This document shows positions 33,929-52,700 of a stretch of 64,000 bases of DNA, in pieces. This DNA is from Actinokineospora xionganensis (lineage in GTDB: Bacteria; Actinomycetota; Actinomycetes; Mycobacteriales; Pseudonocardiaceae), in assembly GCF_014323725.1 (NCBI RefSeq), contig NZ_JABVED010000004.1:186001-250000 (forward strand), in the 5' to 3' direction. The notes beneath the pieces were generated by a model, which saw only the letters and a program-made list of their open reading frames with translations, made no database searches and was not told where the DNA came from. Numbering within the stretch: position 1 is the first letter of the stretch; each line of letters starts with the position of its first letter. Made by a program: the position numbers and the translations under genes.

Positions 33929-35878
33929 TCAGCGGCCTCGGCGCAGCATCACGAACAGTGTCCTGAGCACGAGCACGCCGCTCAGCACGAGCATGTTGTA
34001 ACCGATCACCTGGTAGAGCGACAGGCCCGCGGTGACCACCGGGCCGCCTTCGGTGCCCATCAGCAGCACCGCCATCACGCCGGTCGTGCCGCCGAGGAAC
34101 GCGGTGATCACCTGATCGAGCATCGTGGTGACGGCCCGGCGGTCGCCGTCGTCGGAGAGCAGCCTGATCCGCATGGAGAGCTGGCCGCGTTCGAGCGCCC
34201 CGGTGATCCGGTCGAGCCTGCGGGGCAGCCTGCGCACCATCGGCAGCAGCGCCAGCAACTCGTCGGCCACCGAGCGACGCAGCGAGTCGTAGGTGAACCG
34301 GTCGGCCATCATCACCGTCGCCGACGTGCGGGCCTCGGTCATCAGGTCGAATCCCGGGGAGAGGACCGCGAGCGTGCCGTCGAGGGTGATCAGTGAGCGG
34401 AACACGGCGGCGACCTCGGGCGGCACGCTGAGCTCGAACCGCGCGGCGAGCCGCAGCAGCGCGGTGAACATCTCCAGGTCCGGCCCGGTACCGCCGGTGC
34501 CGAGGTGCACCGCCATGAACTGGCCGAGCGCGCGTTCGAGTTGGTGCTCGTCGAGCTCGTCGGACGACACCACCAGTTCCAGCAGCGCGTCGCGCATCGC
34601 GGCCGGGTCGCCGAGGTCCGCGGCGTGCAGCAAACGCCCCAAGGCCGCGCGCAGGGTCGCGTCGAGCCTGCCGACGGAGCCGTAGTCGAGCAGGGCGAGC
34701 CTGCCGTCGGCCAGCAGCAGGACGTTGCCGGGGTGCGGGTCGGCGTGGAACACCCCGTCGACCACGATCTGCCGCAGCACGCAGTCCAGCAGCGCCCGGG
34801 CGAGCGCCGCCCGGTCGGCCTCGCTCAGCGCGCGCAACACCTCGGTCGAGGCGCCCAGCGGGTTGCCGTCGAGCCGGTCGAGCACCATCACACGCGTGGT
34901 CGACAGTCCCTCGTGGACAGTAGGCAGCACGACGCGCGAATCGTCGTGGCCGCCCGCGGTGACGGCGAGCGTGTTGCGCACCTCGACGCGGAAGTCCAGT
35001 TCCTCGCGCAGCGCCGCGGAGAACCCGGCCGTCAGCTCCCGCACGCCCATCGTGGCGCCCCACCGGGTGCGGGTCTCCAGTGTCCGCGCGAGCCGGGACA
35101 GGATGTCGAGGTCGCGGGTCACCTCGGTGCGGATGCCCGGCCGCTGGATCTTCACCACCACGTCGGTGCCGTCGCGCAGCCGGGCCCGGTGCACCTGGGC
35201 CACCGCGGCGGCGGCGAGCGGGGTCTCGTCGAACTCGGCGAACACCTCGTCGATCGGCGCGCCCAGCTCGTCGACGAGCACTTCGCGCAGCCGCGGCCAG
35301 GACACCGGGGTGACCGTGCTGTGCAGGCGTGAGAGCTCCTCGACGAACTCGACCGGCAGGAGGTCGCCCCGGGTGGCCACGAGCTGGCCGAGCTTGACGA
35401 AGGTGACGCCGCCCTCCTCCAGCGCCAGGCGCAGCGACCGGGCCAGCCGGTGCGGCCCCGAGGCGGAGTCCGACCGGGCGCGGCGCCTGCCCCACAGGTA
35501 GGGGCCGAGCCCGTGCCGCACGGCGATCGCGGTGATCTGGGAGTAGCGGCGGGTCCGGGCCAGCCGCCTGCGCACCGCCCGGACCCAGTCCACCGGCCAG
35601 CCCAGCGATCCGGTGGGCACCACCGCCTCGGCGACCACCAGGAAGGTGGCGGCCACCAGCAGCGCCACCCCGAACTGGATGCTCACCAGCACCGGCTGGC
35701 CGGTCGGCCGCACGGCCAGCCCGAACAGCGTCTGGCCGACCAGGCCGAGCCCGCCCGCGACCAGCGTGCGGGTCACGCCCACGTTCAGCCCGAGCAGTTT
35801 GCGGGCCAGCGCGGCGAGCACCGCCACCGCCGCCAGGGTGCCGAGGACGAACAGCACCGCGGACACCACCGGACTCAT
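33929..35878 (-). CDS. ABC1/UbiB-family atypical kinase, membrane-anchored
   Basis: A 649-residue UbiB/ABC1 kinase-like protein. Three or more N-terminal membrane segments (residues 1-100) precede the kinase fold. The KxGQ motif is in TFVKLGQLVATRGDL, the A-rich loop in AAAAVAQVHRARLR, the ATP lysine in DVVVKIQRPG, the catalytic aspartate in HADPHPGNVLL and the metal site in LLDYGSVGRL. The C-terminus has two more membrane segments. Relatives influence quinone or lipid metabolism. The ATG at 35878 is chosen because the longer frame to 36721 is antisense noise. It probably is a neighbour rather than a cluster gene. The imperfect palindrome CTGCAACTAGCTGCAG lies just after its stop. Confidence 0.85.
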   Translation of the reverse strand: MSPVVSAVLFVLGTLAAVAVLAALARKLLGLNVGVTRTLVAGGLGLVGQTLFGLAVRPTGQPVLVSIQFGVALLVAATFLVVAEAVVPTGSLGWPVDWVRAVRRRLARTRRYSQITAIAVRHGLGPYLWGRRRARSDSASGPHRLARSLRLALEEGGVTFVKLGQLVATRGDLLPVEFVEELSRLHSTVTPVSWPRLREVLVDELGAPIDEVFAEFDETPLAAAAVAQVHRARLRDGTDVVVKIQRPGIRTEVTRDLDILSRLARTLETRTRWGATMGVRELTAGFSAALREELDFRVEVRNTLAVTAGGHDDSRVVLPTVHEGLSTTRVMVLDRLDGNPLGASTEVLRALSEADRAALARALLDCVLRQIVVDGVFHADPHPGNVLLLADGRLALLDYGSVGRLDATLRAALGRLLHAADLGDPAAMRDALLELVVSSDELDEHQLERALGQFMAVHLGTGGTGPDLEMFTALLRLAARFELSVPPEVAAVFRSLITLDGTLAVLSPGFDLMTEARTSATVMMADRFTYDSLRRSVADELLALLPMVRRLPRRLDRITGALERGQLSMRIRLLSDDGDRRAVTTMLDQVITAFLGGTTGVMAVLLMGTEGGPVVTAGLSLYQVIGYNMLVLSGVLVLRTLFVMLRRGR

Positions 35879-35973
35879 CGGCGGCCCGCCCCGAGCTCGA
35901 TGCGCGTAGTCATACGCCCACCCTGGCGTACCCGCCTGCCGGGCGCACCTGTCCCCCTCGATAAGGGCCGCTG

Positions 35974-37266
35974 TCAGTCCCGCGACGGCTTGCGGGCGGA
36001 CTCGTTCTCTCGGTCGTACCTGCGTTCGACGTACGACAACGCGGCGAGCAGGTCGCCGCTGGCGCTGCCGGAGGCCCGCAGACTCTCCGGGGCCGGGCGG
36101 GGCAGCGGCATGCCGCCCACGCGCGACCACCGCAGCCAGCCCGAGGCGTCCACGTAGCTGCGGGAGCGTCCCGCGTTGTCCGGGTGCAGGCAGTACGGCA
36201 CGTCGAGCACCCCGGTCGCGAACGCCCGGCACAACGCCTGGCCGACGTCGGGATGCAGGTCCAGCACGGCCTCGACCAGGGTCCTGGCCTCGTTGTGGAT
36301 TCCGCTGTCGATGAGTCGCTCGGTGACCGGTTCCCCGCGCGCGACCTCTTCGGCCACCGCCGCGGCGTACTCCAGCGCCGCCACGTTCTCCTCGATGGTC
36401 GGGATCCGGAACGCCTCCGCGGGCGTCTTGACGATCAGCCGCGCGGCGCCGCCGTGGACCGCGAGTTCGGCCGCGTCGCCGAGCAGGTCGAGCGCGCCCG
36501 AGCGGGTTCGCGGGTACACCCCCATGTAGGCGTAGAGCACGATGTGCCAGTCCATGTCGGAGAGCAGGTCGCCCGCGAGGCGGTGCATGGCGCGCAGCGC
36601 TTCCAGGTCCTGCCTGCGGTCGGTCTGCTGCGCGTAGCTCAGCGAGATGCTGCGCAGCCCGTGCTGGCGGAAGAACAGCCCCTCCAGCACGGAGATCGCC
36701 ACCAACAGGCTGGGCGGGCACAGCTGGCCGAGCATGCAGCCGCCGAAGCTCTCCAGGTGCGGGCGCGCTCCCTGGTCGGCGAGGTTCGCCAAGAGTTCAC
36801 ACGCGCGTGCCCAGTCGTCCACCGCGAGTGGCAGCGGGACCCGGCTGTAGGGCAGGCAGTAGGACACCGGGCCGCCCTCGGTCACGGCCAGACCCGAGCC
36901 CGCCATCGCCTGGAAGATGTCGAGCGGCAGCCCCGATCCGTGCCGCACCTGGACCGGTGTGCCGGTGTGCGCGATGGCGGCCACGAGTTCCCTGGTGACC
37001 GCGGGGTCGAGGTTCACCAGCGGATAGCCGTTGAGCGGCATGCCGGTGCGCATCGCCTCGGCCACCGCCGCGTAGTCCCCGACCCTGGTGTAGCTGTCGA
37101 GCGTGATGGTGGCGATGGTGCAGGCGTTGGCGCCGGTCACGGCGAGCAGACCCCGCAGCATCTGGTTGGGGTCGCTGAATCCCATCCTCGGCTGCACGAC
37201 CAGGGCGGCGCGTTTGGCGGCCTCGGCGAGGAAGCCGTCTATGCCAGGCGTGACGGTCGCGGTCAC
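35974..37266 (-). CDS. glmE: Glutamate (methylaspartate) mutase, E subunit
   Basis: A 430-residue large subunit of B12-dependent glutamate mutase, which rearranges L-glutamate to (2S,3S)-3-methylaspartate. Family stretches include VQPRMGFSDPNQMLRGL near the N-terminus, TIATITLDSYTRVGDY, LNGYPLVNL, VRHGSGLP and LESFGGCMLGQLCPPSLL. The GTG start overlaps the glmS stop (GTGA), as expected for a two-subunit enzyme. Fused or paired GlmES in NRPS clusters supplies 3-methylaspartate as a building block or precursor. Two modules of the adjacent NRPSs share an Asp/Asn-like pocket, which fits. Confidence 0.92.
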   Translation of the reverse strand: MTATVTPGIDGFLAEAAKRAALVVQPRMGFSDPNQMLRGLLAVTGANACTIATITLDSYTRVGDYAAVAEAMRTGMPLNGYPLVNLDPAVTRELVAAIAHTGTPVQVRHGSGLPLDIFQAMAGSGLAVTEGGPVSYCLPYSRVPLPLAVDDWARACELLANLADQGARPHLESFGGCMLGQLCPPSLLVAISVLEGLFFRQHGLRSISLSYAQQTDRRQDLEALRAMHRLAGDLLSDMDWHIVLYAYMGVYPRTRSGALDLLGDAAELAVHGGAARLIVKTPAEAFRIPTIEENVAALEYAAAVAEEVARGEPVTERLIDSGIHNEARTLVEAVLDLHPDVGQALCRAFATGVLDVPYCLHPDNAGRSRSYVDASGWLRWSRVGGMPLPRPAPESLRASGSASGDLLAALSYVERRYDRENESARKPSRD

Positions 37267-37730
37267 GGGACGCACTCGCCACCGGTCGGGCTCGGCACCA
37301 GCCGGTCGAGGAAACGTCGGAACGACTCCGGTGCGGCGTCGTCCCCGAAGACCGCGTCGAATCCGGCCGCGAGCAGGTCGTCGGTCTGGGTGTCCGAGAT
37401 CGGCCCGCCGACGCCGAGCTTGCCGCCGATCACCACTGGCAGATCGCGCAGCGCGCGGTGGGCGCGCAGTGCGGTGATCACCCGTTTGCCGTCGCCGTAG
37501 CCGTGACCGTTGACCGTGGACAGCACGATGAGGTCGGGCTGGACGCGGAGCGCCTCGGAGATCAGCAGCGCGTCCGGGACGCAGGCGCCGAGGTTGACGA
37601 CCTCGGGGCCCAGCTCCTCGATGAGGAGTTGCAGATACACCAGGTTCCAGGTGTGCGCGTCGGAGGAGACGCTGCTGAGCAGCACCCGACGGAGATCACC
37701 TAAGAGGTGGCGGCGGACGTGCGGATGCAT
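37263..37730 (-). CDS. glmS: Glutamate (methylaspartate) mutase, S (B12-binding) subunit
   Basis: A 155-residue cobalamin-binding subunit. The B12 motifs are VSSDAHTWNLVYLQ (histidine ligand), VLSTVNGHG and IGGKLGVGG. It pairs with GlmE downstream, overlapped by four bases. The ATG is preceded by GGAAGGGA. A strong hairpin (37772-37800) lies between the ABC exporter and this gene, so glmSE may be transcribed separately from the NRPS operon despite the shared direction. Confidence 0.92.
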   Translation of the reverse strand: MHPHVRRHLLGDLRRVLLSSVSSDAHTWNLVYLQLLIEELGPEVVNLGACVPDALLISEALRVQPDLIVLSTVNGHGYGDGKRVITALRAHRALRDLPVVIGGKLGVGGPISDTQTDDLLAAGFDAVFGDDAAPESFRRFLDRLVPSPTGGECVP

Positions 37731-37771
37731 GGGTTTCCCTTCCAGGAGAGGCAGAGGTGAGGCGGAACCGA

Positions 37772-37800
37772 GGGTGGGCGCGGACTTCCCGCGCCCACCC
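37772..37800 (-). terminator. GC-rich hairpin between ABC permease and glmS
   Basis: GGGTGGGCGCGG (37772-37783) and CCGCGCCCACCC (37789-37800) form a perfect 12-bp stem with a five-base loop. It lies about 65 bases downstream of the ABC permease stop, which suits a terminator for the NRPS-exporter transcript. No T-run follows. Confidence 0.6.
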
Positions 37801-37865
37801 GGCTCGTGCGGCCACGGCGCGGGTCCGGTGGCTCCGCTCGCGGATGCGTCGAGTCGACGGTTCGC

Positions 37866-38647
37866 TCAGGCCGGAACCACCGAGCGGTACCGGCGGACGG
37901 CCGCGGGCACGACCAGCGCGAGGATCACGGCCAGCCACAGCAGCGCCATGGGAACCGGGTTGCGGGCGGCGAAGCTGTCCCCCGCCGCCGCGGGGTTGCC
38001 CCACAGCTGCCTGCAGGCGCCCGCCACGGCGCTGAGCGGGTTCCACTCGGCGATCGCCCGCAGCCAGCCGGGCAGGCCGCCGAGCGGGATGTAGGCGCTG
38101 GAGGTGAACATCAGCGGCATCAGCAGGACCGACGGGAGCGACGAGGCCGCCTCCGGACTGCGCACCCGCATGCCCAGCAGCGCGCCGACCCAGGCCATCG
38201 TGAAGCCGAACAGCAGCAGCAGCCCGAAACCGGCGATCGCCTCGAGCACGCCGCCGTGCAGCCGCCAGCCGATCGCGTACCCGACCGCGGTCATGGCCAC
38301 GCAGGTGACCGCGCGCAGGGCGGTGTCGCCCACGGTGCGCCCGACGAGCACCGCCGACGGCGACATCGGCAGCGAGCGGAACCGGTCGGTCAGGCCGTTG
38401 TTCAGGTCCTCGATGGTGCCGATCGCGGTGTTGGGCACCGCGGTGATCATCACCTGGGTGAAGATCCCCGCCATGATGAACTCCTGGTAGCCCCCGTTGG
38501 GGATGGAGATCGCGCTGCCGAACAGCACGCCGAAGAGCACCACGAACACCATCGGGAGCACCGTCGCGCTGATCAGCTTGTCCGGCATGCGCTTGAGGTG
38601 CAGCAGGTGGCGCCAGATCAGCGCGCGCCAGTCGGTGAGAACCTCGT

Positions 38648-38651
<4 letters not shown>
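37866..38651 (-). CDS. ABC-2 type exporter permease (DrrB-like)
   Basis: A 261-residue ABC-2 permease with six membrane segments. VLPMVFVVLFGVLFGSAISI forms the first segment, ERNS-like NNGLTDRFRSLPMSPSA the coupling loop, and MFTSSAYIPLGGLPGWLRAI the conserved late segment. Together with the ATPase upstream (ATGA overlap) it forms a DrrAB-type exporter. These typically export or confer resistance to the neighbouring cluster's product, here the predicted lipopeptide. Confidence 0.9.
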
Positions 38652-39625
<974 letters not shown>

Positions 39626-39628
39626 GTC

Positions 39629-46719
<7,091 letters not shown>

Positions 46720-46723
<4 letters not shown>

Positions 46724-49700
46724 TGCGCCATCTCCCACTCGTCGCTGAACTCGTCCGCGTCGTCGCCGCCGTCGTCAGGGGTGTCCAGGCGCGACTCGAA
46801 CCGGTCGAGCTGGTCCTGGGTGATGGCGACCAGCCCGGTGTCGGACGGGGTAAGCCCGCCGACGTCGTCGCGCTCGGCGTGCGCGACCAGGCCGCGCAGC
46901 GCCTCGGCGAAGTCGTCCATCAGCTCGCGGACGTCCGGCTCGGTGAGCAGGGTCCGCGGCCAGGACCAGATGACCACCAGGCGCGGCCCGTCCGCGTGGT
47001 CCTCGGTGATCGCGTTGACCGACAGGCTGTGCGTGAGCGGGGTCGCCGGATCCGGCCTGGGGCCCTCCAGATCCACGCCGCCGACCGTTCCCGCGTCGGT
47101 CACCGCCGCCCACGGCGTCGGCTTCGCCGCGGTGGCGACGCTGTGCCTGCCGAGGTAGTTGAAGCTGAGCTGCGGGTCGAGCAGGTCCGCCAGCTCCGCC
47201 CTGGTGTCGTGGTTGAGGAAACGCAGCAGGCCGTAGCCGATTCCGCTGTCCGGCAGCCCGCGCAGTTGCTCCTTCACCCGCTTGAGCGCGGCGCCGACGG
47301 CGGGCCCGCCCTGGGCCAGCTCGGTCCAGTCGACCTCGCCGGGATCGAGCCGCGCGGGATAGCGGGTGGTGAACCAGCCGACCGTGCGGGACAGGTCAAC
47401 CGGGGCGTCCACACTGGACTCCTCGCGGCCGTGGCCCTCCAGGTCCACGAGCACGACGGAGGTCTCGTCCTCGTCGCGGCTCGCCCGCCACCGCGCCACC
47501 GCCAGCGCGAGGCCGGTGAGCAGCACGTCGTTGACACCCGAGCGGTACACGCCGGGAACCACGGTGAGCAGCGGCGCGGTCAGCTCCGGGGGCAGGGTCT
47601 GGGTGACGAACCCGACCGAGCCCATCGTGTCCTGGGTGGGGTCGAACGGCCGGTCGCCCAACAGCGGGTCGAATTCGTCCTGGATCTCGGTCCACATCGG
47701 CAGTTCCGCGATCCGCCGCGCGTCGTGCGCCTGCGCGGTGAGGTGCTCCGACCAGCGCCGGAACGACGTGCCGACCTCCTGCAGCGCGGGCTCGCGGCCC
47801 GCGCTCACCGCCGCCCACGCCGCGGCGAGGTCCTCGGTGATGATCCGCCAGGACACGCCGTCGACCACGAGGTGGTGCGCGACGACGAGCACCCGGCCCG
47901 CCTCGCCCGGTCCGCCGTCGAACCAGACGACCTGCACCATCCGGCCCGCGCCGGGCTCGGTGCGGTCCCAGGCCTGGTCGCTGTGCGCGGCGATCGACTC
48001 GCGCAAGGCGGCCCCGGTGAGCCCGGCGACGTCGACCCGGCGCACGCACCGCGCGGCGGGAACCGTGCCCGGTTCGGGGATCTCCAGCTTCCACTCCGAG
48101 CCGGTGTCGTCGCGGTCGAGGCGCATCCGCAGCGCGTCGTGCCGGTCGAGCACCGCCTGCACGACCTTGACCAGGCCGTCGAGGTCGAGGTCGGCGGGGG
48201 CCTGCAGCACCGTCGACTGGTTGAACCGGCCGATCGGTCCGCCGCGCTCGCGGAAGCGGTGCAGCGCCGGGGTCAGCGCGACGGTCCCGGTGCCCTGGTC
48301 GGGGCCCGCGCTGACCACGCTGTCGAGGGTGCCCGCGACCGCGGCGAGCGCGGCGACGGTCTTGCCCTCGAACACGTTGCGCGGGGTGATCACCAGCCCG
48401 GCCCGGCGGGCCCGGCTCACCAACTGGATGGAGATGATGCTGTCGCCGCCGAGCTCGAAGAAGTTGTCGTCGATGCCGACGGTCGACACGCCGAGCACCT
48501 CGGCGAACAGTCCACACAGGACTTCCTCGGTGGCGTCGCGCGGACCCCGCCCGGTGGACACCGGGGTCAGGTCCGGCGCGGGCAGCGCCTTGCGGTCGAG
48601 CTTTCCGTTGGGGGTCAGGGGAAGCGCGTCGAGCACGACGAACGCCGACGGCACCATGTAGTCCGGCAGCGCGGCCTCGGCGTGGACGCGGACCTCGGCC
48701 TGGTCCAGACCGGCGCCGTTCGGGACCAGGTAGGCGACCAGTCGTCGGTCGCCCGGCCGGTCCTCACGCACGATCACCGACCCGGTGGCGACGCCCGGGT
48801 GGCCGACCACGACCGACTCGATCTCGCCGAGTTCGATCCGGAAGCCGCGGACCTTGACCTGGTCGTCGGCCCGGCCGATGAACACCAGGTCGCCGTTGTT
48901 GCGCCGCTTGGCCAGGTCGCCGCTGCGGTACATCCGCGACCCGGGCGGGCCGAACGGGTTGGCCACGAAGCGTTCCGCGGTGAGGGCGAACCGGTTCAGG
49001 TAGCCGCGGGCGGTCTGGCTGCCCGCGACGTACACGTCGCCGGTGACACCGGGCGGCACCGGGCGCAGGGCCGCGTCGAGGACGTAGACGTCGATGTTGT
49101 CGAACGGCCTGCCCACGGCGAGCGGCCCGGCGTCGACCTCGGAGCCCGGCTCGATCCGGTACTCCGCGCAGTTCACCGTCGTCTCGGTCTGGCCGTAGAC
49201 GTTGAGGACCGTGCAGTCGGGCTTTCGGGTGCGCAGGTCGGTGAGCGCCTCGCCGAGCAGCATCTCGCCGCCCAGCAGCAGGTGCCCGCTCGGCGAGTAC
49301 TCCCCCGGCAGCGCGGCGAGCAGCGCGAGGTGGCTCGGTGTCGCCTTGAGGAAGGTGCACTCGCGCTCGGCGAGCGCGGCGCGCACCTGCTCGTCGTCCT
49401 CCAGCGCGGAGAGCAGCACCGTCCCGCCCGCGACCAGCGGCGTGTAGAGGCCGGTGACCGTCAGGTCGAACGAGATCGGCGAGTGCAGCACGGTGAGCCC
49501 GCCGGTGCTCGGGTACTTCGCCGACGTCCACGCCAGGTAGGCCGACAGGGCGGCGTGGTCGATGACAACGCCCTTCGGCCTGCCGGTGGAGCCGGAGGTG
49601 TAGATCACGTAGGCCGGGTTCTCGGGCCGCAGCGGCGCGACCCGGTCCGCGTCGGTGATCTCATCCGAGCGTCGGGACGCGACGTGCGAGACCACCGCGG

Positions 49701-52700
49701 GGTCGTCCAGCCGCAGTCGGGTGACCTCTGTGGACAGTTCGGGGAGGTTGGCGTCGGCGGCGGTCAGCAGCAGCACGGGAGCGGTGTCGGCGAGCATGAA
49801 CCGGATCCGCTCGGCCGGGTACTCCGGGTCGACGGGCAGGTAGGCCGCGCCGGTCTTCACCACGGCCAGCAGGGCGACCACCAGGTCCACCGAGCGCGGC
49901 AGGGCGATCGCGACGTAGCGCTCCGGCCCGACACCGCGCTCGATCAGGGTGCGGGCGAGCCGGTTGGCGCGGGCGTCGAGTTCGGCGTAGTCGACGCTTT
50001 CCGAACCGTGGATCAGCGCGGTCGCCGACGGGTGGGCGGCCACCGTGGCCCGCAGCCGCTCCGGCAGCGGGACGACCGGCACCTCCCGGCGCGCGCCGTT
50101 CCATTCGACGAGCACCCGCTCGCGTTCGTCGGCGTCGAGCAGTTCGACCTGGCTGACCCGCGCGCCGGGGTCGGCGACCATCGCCGCCAGCACGCGGACC
50201 ATGCGCCTGCCGAGGGCGGCGACGGTCTCCTCGTCGAACAGGTCGTAGGTGAAGTCGATCGCGCCGTGGATGCCCGCGGGCGCGCCGTCGCGGCCCGTAC
50301 GCTCCTCGAAACCGAAGGACAGGTCGAACTTCGACACCTCAAGGCCTGCGTCGCGCGGAGCGCAGCGCACGCCGGGCAGGTCGAACTCGGGTGCCGGGTT
50401 GTTCTCGACGGTCAGCATCACCTGGAACAGCGGGTGCCGCGACAGCGACCGGTCGGGGCTGAGCGCGTCGACCAGTCGCTCGAACGGCACGTCCTGGTTG
50501 GCGAACGCGGCCAGGTCGGTCTCGCGCACCCGGCCGAGCAGGTCGCGGAACGTCGGGTCGCCCGAGGTGTCCGTGCGCAGCACCAGAGTGTTGAGGAAGA
50601 AGCCGACGAGGTCGTCGAGTGCCTCGTCGGTGCGGCCCGCGATGGCGCTGCCGATCGGCACGTCGGTGCCCGCGCCGAGCCGGGTCAGCAGTGCGGCGAG
50701 GGCGGCCTGCAGCGTCATGAACAGGCTGACCCGGCTGCCGCGGACGAGCCCGAGCAGTCCTCGGTGCAGGTCGGCGTCCAGTTCGAACTCGACCGACCCG
50801 CCGCGGTGGCCCGCCACAGCGGGCCGGGCCCGGTCGGTCGGGAGGTCCAGCTGCTCCGGGATGCCCGCCAGGGCGTCCTTCCAGAAGGCGAGCTGGCGTG
50901 ACTGCACGCTGTCGGGGTCGTGCTCGTCGCCCAGCATGTCCCGCTGCCACAGCGCGTAGTCCGCGTACCGCACCGCAAGCGGCTCCCAGCGCGGTTCCCC
51001 GCCCGCGCGCCTGGCCCCGTACGCGGTGGAGATGTCACGCAGGAGCGGCGCCATCGACCAGCCGTCGGCCGCGATGTGGTGGATCACCAGGACCAGGACG
51101 TGCCGGTCGGCGCCGACGGTGAACAGGTGCGCGCGGACCGGCAACTCGGTCGCCAGGTCGAAGCCACGGGCGGCGGCCCTGGCCACCGCGTTGTCCACTT
51201 CGAACTCGGCGACGTCGACGACGGACAGTGGGAGCCGGGCGTCGTCGACGATCTCCTGGCGTGGCGTGCCGTCGATGTCCGGGAACCGGGTGCGCAGCGG
51301 CTCGTGCCTGGCGATGACGTCGTCGAGCGCGCGGCGCAGCGCGTCGATGTCCAACTCGCCGTCGAGGTCCATGGTCAGCGGCATGTTGTAGGTCGCGGAC
51401 TGGTTCTCGAACCGGTTGAGGAACCACAGCCGCCGCTGGCCGAACGACAGCGGGATCACGTCGGGACGCACCGCCGGGCGCACGGCGGGACGGGCGCCGT
51501 CCGCGCCGGCGAGCCTGCCCGCCAGCGCGGCCACGGTGGGCGCCTCGAACAGCGTGCGGATCGACAGTTCGACGCCGAGCGTCGAGCGCACCCGGCTGAC
51601 CAGCCGGGTCGCCAGCAGCGAGTGCCCGCCGAGGTCGAAGAAACTGTCCTCCACGCCGACCGAGGCGACGCCGATGACCTCGGCGAACAGCCCGCACAGC
51701 AGTTCCTCGACCGGGGTCCGGGGCGCGCGGCCGCCCGCGGCGCAGGCGAACTCGGGCGCGGGCAGCGCCTTGCGGTCGAGCTTTCCGTTGGGGGTCAGCG
51801 GAAGCGCGTCGAGCACCACGAACGCGGAGGGGACCATGTAGTCCGGGAGCAGGCCCGCCGCGTGGGCGCGCAGGGTCGCGGTGTCCAGCGTGCCGCCCGC
51901 GGCGGGCACGACGTAGGCCACCAGCCGCCGGTCGCCCGGCTGGTCCTCACGCACCAACACCGCGACGTCGCCGGTGCTGTCGTGCGCGCCGAGGATCGAC
52001 TCGATCTCGCCCAGTTCGATCCGGAACCCGCGGATCTTCACCTGCTCGTCGGCGCGGCCCACGAACTCCAGGTTCGCGTCCTGCGCCCAGCGCGCGACAT
52101 CGCCCGTGCGGTACATGCGGGTGCCGGGCGCGCCGAACGGGTCGGCGACGAAGCGCTGCGACGTCAGGCCGGACTGGCCGTGGTAGCCGCGGGCCAGGCC
52201 GGAACCGGCGACGTACATCTCGCCCGCCACCCCGGGCGGGGCCGGGCGCAGCCCGCTGTCGAGCACGTAGACACGCAGGTCCGGGATCGCGCGCCCGATC
52301 ATGCTGCCCGGGCTGACCGCCGCGGTGCGCGCGTCCAGGGCCAGGTAGCTGACATGCACCGTCGTCTCGGTGATGCCGTACATGTTGACCAGCACCGGGG
52401 CGTCGTCACCGTGGCGGGAGTACCAGTCCGACATCCGCCACAGGTCCAGCGCCTCGCCGCCGAAGACCACGTAGCGCAGCGCCAGCTCGCGGCCGATCGC
52501 CGGGTTCTCCCGGTCGGCCTGCATGAGCTGGTAGAACGCCGACGGGGTCTGGTTGAGGACGGTGACCCGCTCGCGGGCGAGCAGGCGCAGGAACTCCTCG
52601 GGGGACCGGGTCACCGAATGCGGGACCACGACAAGCTTGCCGCCGTGGAGCAGCGGGCCCCACAGCTCCCAGACCGAGAAGTCGAAGGCGTAGGAGTGGA

